DNA of 64,000 nt from Nocardia higoensis (GTDB taxonomy: Bacteria; Actinomycetota; Actinomycetes; Mycobacteriales; Mycobacteriaceae). The stretch is from NCBI RefSeq assembly GCF_015477835.1, contig NZ_JADLQN010000001.1, positions 1,860,001-1,924,000 on the forward strand. The letters run 5' to 3'. Below the pieces are notes generated by a model. That model saw only the letters and a program-made list of their open reading frames with translations, was not told the DNA's origin and ran no database searches. Of the stretch, positions 60,519-64,000 are shown piece by piece. The stretch's first letter is position 1. Each line of letters opens with the position of its first letter. The position numbers were made by a program, and so were the translations under genes.

Positions 60519-61756
60519 GCCGCCAGCTCCGCGGCGAGATCGCCACGATCCCCGATCACGACGTCGTCGAGTTCGAGCCAGTCGGCCATCTCCCGCAGTG
60601 CGCCTGCCAGTGACCGAGCGACCTGCCTCCGGTCGTGGCCGGGTTCGGCGAACGCGCCGGGAACCAGCAGCCGCCCCTTCGCTCGTTCGGCGCGCAGATC
60701 GACGCGTCCGGCCAGCCGGTCGCCCAGCAGGAAGGCGAAGACGTAGTAGCCGTGCACCCGCTGTTCGGCGGGGGTGTAGATCTCGATGCGATAGTGGAAG
60801 TCGAAGACCCGCCGAGCGCGCGGGCGGAAGAAGATCACCGGGTCGAACGGGCACAGCAGCGCGACGGCCGACATCCGCCTGGGCACCGCCGCGCCCGAGC
60901 GCAGGTAGGCGGGGGCGTCCCAACCTTCGACCGACACCGGCTCCAGCTCTCCCGCGTCCACGAGATCGGCGACGGCGGAGACGGTCTGGGAGCGATGCAG
61001 CCGGTAGTAGTCGCGCAGGTCGGCCTCGGTGGCGACGCCGAGAGCCGTCGATGCCCGACGCACCAGTTCGCGCACCGCCTCGTCCTCGGGCACGGCGCGG
61101 GCCAGCAGATCCGGCGCCATCACCCGCTCGGTGAGGTCGTAGTAGCGGGTGAACCCGACCCGGCGGTCGATGGCCAGTTCGCCGGCGGCGAAGAGCTGCT
61201 CGCAGACCATCTTGGTGTCGCTGAGATTCCACCAGCTGCCCTTCGGGCGCGGCATGTCCAACTCCAGATGCCGTTCCACCTCGCTCGCGGTGCACGCCCC
61301 CTGCTCCCGGACGACGGCCAGGATGTCCTCCCCCAGGCGCGGATTGCGCTCGAGTACCCGGCGCATCCCGGCCCAGCGCCCGTACCGGTACTTCTCCATG
61401 CGCCAGCGCATCAGCGGCCAATCCTCGACCGGCATCAGCGCTGCTTCGTGCGCCCAGTACTCGACCAGCCTGCGGGGCCGGCGAGCGCTGTGGCTCCAGG
61501 CCGCCTCGTCGAGCAGCGCGCGATCGTAGGGACCGATGCGGCTGAACACCGGCGCATAATGCGCGCGGACCACCGCCGAAACCGAATCCAATTGCAGTAG
61601 TTGCGTTCTGGCTACCACATCCAGGACAGATCGCCGGGTGGGCGGCGACGACCGCGTCCCGCGCCTGCCGAATCCCTGGGCCGCCAGCGCCGTGCGCCGA
61701 GCGGCGGCCGCGCTCATGCTCCGCATGGGGCGAACTCTGCCACGCCCCACCGACAT
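60482..61756 (-). CDS. AlkZ/YcaQ-like winged-helix DNA glycosylase family protein
   Basis: A 424-residue HTH_42/YcaQ-family protein. The family motif QLDSV lies in RTQLLQLDSVSAVVRAHY near residue 55; RRPRRLVEYWAHEAALMPVEDWPLMRWRM and SWWNLSDTKMVCEQLFAAGELA follow, as in the crosslink-repair glycosylase YcaQ and Streptomyces AlkZ. It likely removes bulky alkyl adducts or unhooks crosslinks. The start is uncertain: 61756, 61726 and 61717 are possible; 61717 has GGAG close by. Its 3' end overlaps the convergent RHH gene by 37 bases. Confidence 0.82.
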   Translation of the reverse strand: MSVGRGRVRPMRSMSAAAARRTALAAQGFGRRGTRSSPPTRRSVLDVVARTQLLQLDSVSAVVRAHYAPVFSRIGPYDRALLDEAAWSHSARRPRRLVEYWAHEAALMPVEDWPLMRWRMEKYRYGRWAGMRRVLERNPRLGEDILAVVREQGACTASEVERHLELDMPRPKGSWWNLSDTKMVCEQLFAAGELAIDRRVGFTRYYDLTERVMAPDLLARAVPEDEAVRELVRRASTALGVATEADLRDYYRLHRSQTVSAVADLVDAGELEPVSVEGWDAPAYLRSGAAVPRRMSAVALLCPFDPVIFFRPRARRVFDFHYRIEIYTPAEQRVHGYYVFAFLLGDRLAGRVDLRAERAKGRLLVPGAFAEPGHDRRQVARSLAGALREMADWLELDDVVIGDRGDLAAELAAQLSPAVPSRSV

Positions 61757-61768
61757 TCCCGGTCCGGC

Positions 61769-62785
61769 TCAGGCGCTGACCGTCGACCGGCCCGCCCGGT
61801 CGATGTCCGTGCGCCGGTCGACGGATCCGCCGTCGACGAGGACGGTGGCCAGCAGCCTGCGGCCGGGAGGCAGCACCCGGATGGTGACGGTCCCGCATTC
61901 GGCGTCGGTGAGTTCCCTGACGGCCAGCTCGACGACCTCCTCGCGGGCAGTGCGCGCGACACCGGCGAAACCGCCGTCGTCGAGCAGCACCACCTCGACC
62001 CCGCGGGCGCGGGCGACGCGGGCGGCGCGGCTGATCTCCTCGGTCGCCAGTTGCGGCGCGCGCAACCGGTCCCGCAGTTCGGCTTCCAGCAACCGGCATT
62101 CCTCCCGCTCGCCCGGGTCCAGGTCGGCGCCGTCGGCGATGCGCTCGAGCATCGGGCGCGCGACCTTGTCCAGCTCGGCCAGTTGCCGATCACGTTCGGC
62201 GTTCTCGGCGGCCATGGTGGCCTCGGCGGCCGCCCGCACGGTCGCCTCGATGCGCAGCACCCGCAGCGAGCGCTGGGTCGGCCCCATGATCGCGACCGCC
62301 ACCGAGACCGCCGCGATGGTCATCATCGGCACATCCGTGGCGGTGAACGGGCTGTCGGTCCCGGCCAGGTCGGTCAGCAGCACCACGAGCATCACCCCGG
62401 CGACACCACCCCAGGCCACCCAGAACCGGCCGCACAACACCATGATGGCCAGCACATAGGTCGCGGCGAAGATCGTGGCCGGAGTGACCTCCGCGCCCTC
62501 GCGGGGAAAACTCCGGCTCAGCGTGGTCGCGATCAGGACTGCCACGATGACGAACAGCGTCGCCCGCCACGGCAGGGGCTCCTGTTCGACCAGCACCACG
62601 ATCGCGCCCGCCACGGCGATCAGCACCAGTGCCACTGTCGCCGGGATCGGCCGGAGGTTACCGAAATTGTGCAGCGTGTACAGGGCCAGGGTCGCCTGCA
62701 ACAGCACCAGGAACTGCCACGAGCCCTGCCCGCGCAGATGGAGCAGTTCGCGCAGGCTCCCGTCCACCGCCGATTCGCTCCTCAC
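61769..62785 (-). CDS. Membrane sensor-like protein paired with a histidine kinase
   Basis: A 338-residue protein with about five N-terminal transmembrane helices (residues about 25-165, for example FLVLLQATLALYTLHNFG and VALVLIAVAGAIVVLV), a helical linker, and a soluble C-terminal region (residues about 190-338) resembling sensor-kinase dimerisation parts but without H-box, N-box or G-box motifs. It therefore cannot phosphorylate by itself. The GTG at 62785 overlaps the stop of the upstream kinase gene (GTGA), with GGGAGG upstream. It probably forms a complex with that kinase. Confidence 0.65.
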   Translation of the reverse strand: MRSESAVDGSLRELLHLRGQGSWQFLVLLQATLALYTLHNFGNLRPIPATVALVLIAVAGAIVVLVEQEPLPWRATLFVIVAVLIATTLSRSFPREGAEVTPATIFAATYVLAIMVLCGRFWVAWGGVAGVMLVVLLTDLAGTDSPFTATDVPMMTIAAVSVAVAIMGPTQRSLRVLRIEATVRAAAEATMAAENAERDRQLAELDKVARPMLERIADGADLDPGEREECRLLEAELRDRLRAPQLATEEISRAARVARARGVEVVLLDDGGFAGVARTAREEVVELAVRELTDAECGTVTIRVLPPGRRLLATVLVDGGSVDRRTDIDRAGRSTVSA

Positions 62786-64000
62786 ACTCCCTCCCGTGGC
62801 ATGCTCGGCTCGCACAGCGCGAGCGCCTCGTGCCCATCTCGCGCCCGGCCACCCTGCCGGGCCGAATCGCCCACCGAGACCGACCCGCCCGCGTCCGGCC
62901 GGTCGGCGGAGCGCGGCAGGCCGATCAGCGCCGCTGGATCGTCCCCTTCCGGTGGAACGGTCCAACTCAACGTGACCGTGGTGCCCTGCCCGGGACGCGA
63001 GACGATCTCGGCGTCGCCACCGGGGACACTGCGCATCCGGCCGAGGATGCTCACGCTCAGGCCGAGGCGGTCGACCGGCACCTTGTGCGGGTCGAATCCG
63101 GCGCCGTCGTCGTCCACCCGCACCCGGACCCCGGTCCGGTCCATCATGAGGGCGACCCCGCGCCGGACGACACGATCACCGGCCGACGCGTGCCGCAGGC
63201 TGTTGCGTACCGCCTCGACAGCGGCCGCGGCCACGGTACCCGCCACGTCGACCGGCATCCGCAGTGCTTCGCCGCCGGGACCGCAGCTCACCCCGATGGC
63301 GAGATCCGGATCCGCCTCGCGCACAGCCGCGGTCAGGAACATGCTCACCGCGTGGGCGTCGAACCGTTCGGAGCAGCCGGCACCCCGGCGCAGGGCGTCC
63401 AACTGTTCGAGAGTGCGGGCCGCCTGATCCCGGAGCACCGGCGACTCGGTGCCCGCGCGGGAGGCGTCGAGCAGCGTCGAGAGCACGGCGTCGTGGATCA
63501 GCGCGGCGAAGCGGGCCCGCTCCCGGTCGCGCGCCGCCGCTCCGGCTACCCGGGCGGCGCGGACTCCCGCCGCGGTCGCCTCCTCGTCCACGGCGGCGGC
63601 GCCCGCCTGCGCGTAGATGGAACACCACAGGAACAACGCGCACAACCCGATGGAACGGAAGAGCACCCCGAAATACCACGACACGGAAGGGTCGGCGACG
63701 ACGAACAGGTTCCCGAACGCGAGCACCACATTGGCGGCCAGCATGTAGGCGATGGCCGGACCGGGGCGCCAGGCCAGCGAGGCCGCGATCACGGCGACCG
63801 AGAACACCCGGAACATCCAGGTCGCCATCGATTCCGGCACCATCTCGTCGAGACTGAACGACACCAGCGTCGCGGCCGCGAGATAACTCACCGCTGTCGC
63901 GCCCGCCATCGCCCGCACGAGCCGCACCGAACCGGCCACCGCCACCGCGGCCAACACGGGGAACAGGGCGAAAGCCGCGATCGTTGCCGCCGTCGCCCAG
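62782..64000 (-). CDS. Sensor histidine kinase, NarL/DesK type (5' end cut by the window)
   Basis: A partial gene that runs past the window end; the frame is open to base 64000 and continues a hydrophobic helix. At least five membrane helices are followed by the HisKA_3-type H-box RFAALIHDAVLSTLLDAS, the N-box region VEAVRNSLRHAS and the G-box DDDGAGFD of a HATPase_c domain, ending in a Pro/Asp-rich tail. Its response regulator is not visible and may lie beyond the window or next to the 61769 gene's neighbours. The downstream membrane gene overlaps its stop. Signal unknown. Confidence 0.85.
   Translation of the reverse strand, partial: WATAATIAAFALFPVLAAVAVAGSVRLVRAMAGATAVSYLAAATLVSFSLDEMVPESMATWMFRVFSVAVIAASLAWRPGPAIAYMLAANVVLAFGNLFVVADPSVSWYFGVLFRSIGLCALFLWCSIYAQAGAAAVDEEATAAGVRAARVAGAAARDRERARFAALIHDAVLSTLLDASRAGTESPVLRDQAARTLEQLDALRRGAGCSERFDAHAVSMFLTAAVREADPDLAIGVSCGPGGEALRMPVDVAGTVAAAAVEAVRNSLRHASAGDRVVRRGVALMMDRTGVRVRVDDDGAGFDPHKVPVDRLGLSVSILGRMRSVPGGDAEIVSRPGQGTTVTLSWTVPPEGDDPAALIGLPRSADRPDAGGSVSVGDSARQGGRARDGHEALALCEPSMPREGV

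Overview
The window is high-GC actinobacterial DNA. A mycolyltransferase (antigen-85 type), a PspA/PspM/ClgR envelope-stress locus, LexA boxes of the GAAC-N4-GTTC type and gene order matching the Mycobacterium tuberculosis segment from about Rv2718c to Rv2753c all point to a mycolate-forming actinomycete. The relative lack of mycobacterial-only genes makes Nocardia or a close relative the best guess. This is inference from gene content; no database search was run. I see no tRNA, rRNA, insertion sequence, prophage or CRISPR array.

Layout. 1-3121: ahpC-ahpD peroxide-defence pair behind an OxyR-like palindrome, then a convergent acyl-CoA/AMP ligase. 3436-10181: hrpA helicase, nrdR, a ChiZ-like small membrane protein and lexA, the last two divergent across two SOS boxes. 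10222-17057: a GGCT-fold protein, a SigF-type sigma factor behind its own SigF-type promoter, and a second SigF-type promoter ahead of a glycosyltransferase / glycogen-debranching / DinB operon, followed by a secreted or membrane protein of unknown role. 17196-22679: two TerD-family proteins, an acyl-CoA dehydrogenase, a mycolyltransferase and a phospholipid acyltransferase. 22897-32414: conserved core with hflX, dapF, a SpoU methyltransferase, miaA, an Rv2728c-like protein, a DUF349 protein, an Rv2732c-like membrane protein and miaB. 32606-36008: gluABCD glutamate uptake operon. 36049-39272: 3-hydroxyacyl-CoA dehydrogenase, recX, recA (SOS box upstream, no intein).

39493-42084 is a small accessory cassette (DUF1348, flavin-binding PPOX-like protein, glyoxalase-fold protein and a divergent CGNR zinc-finger regulator) set between recA and DUF3046, which are close neighbours in mycobacteria. 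42149-45042: DUF3046, glycosyltransferase, PIG-L deacetylase, secreted cyclophilin. 45136-49098: a 57-residue membrane protein, PspM-like, PspA, ClgR, CinA-C amidohydrolase and PgsA. 49242-56733: argA-like GNAT, YciI, TerC, GAP-family membrane protein, ftsK, a TIGR03085-type protein, and secreted DUF4189 and Mtb12-like proteins. 56858-59853: RNase J and dapA, overlapping by ATGA. 59948-64000: a ribbon-helix-helix regulator inside its own operator array, an AlkZ/YcaQ-like protein, and a histidine kinase (cut by the window end) overlapped by a kinase-less membrane partner.

How it fits together. Much of the window concerns stress and envelope maintenance: peroxide (ahpCD), DNA damage (lexA, ChiZ-like, recA, recX), general stress (sigF-like and its operon), membrane stress (psp-clgR) and tellurite/metal-type stress (TerD, TerC). 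Core wall precursor (dapA, dapF), tRNA modification (miaA, miaB), cell division (ftsK) and RNA decay (rnj) genes run alongside. Many pairs overlap by ATGA or GTGA, which suggests translational coupling. The strongest regulatory observations are the SigF-type promoters, the SOS boxes, the operator array around position 59980 and the CGNR cassette operator.
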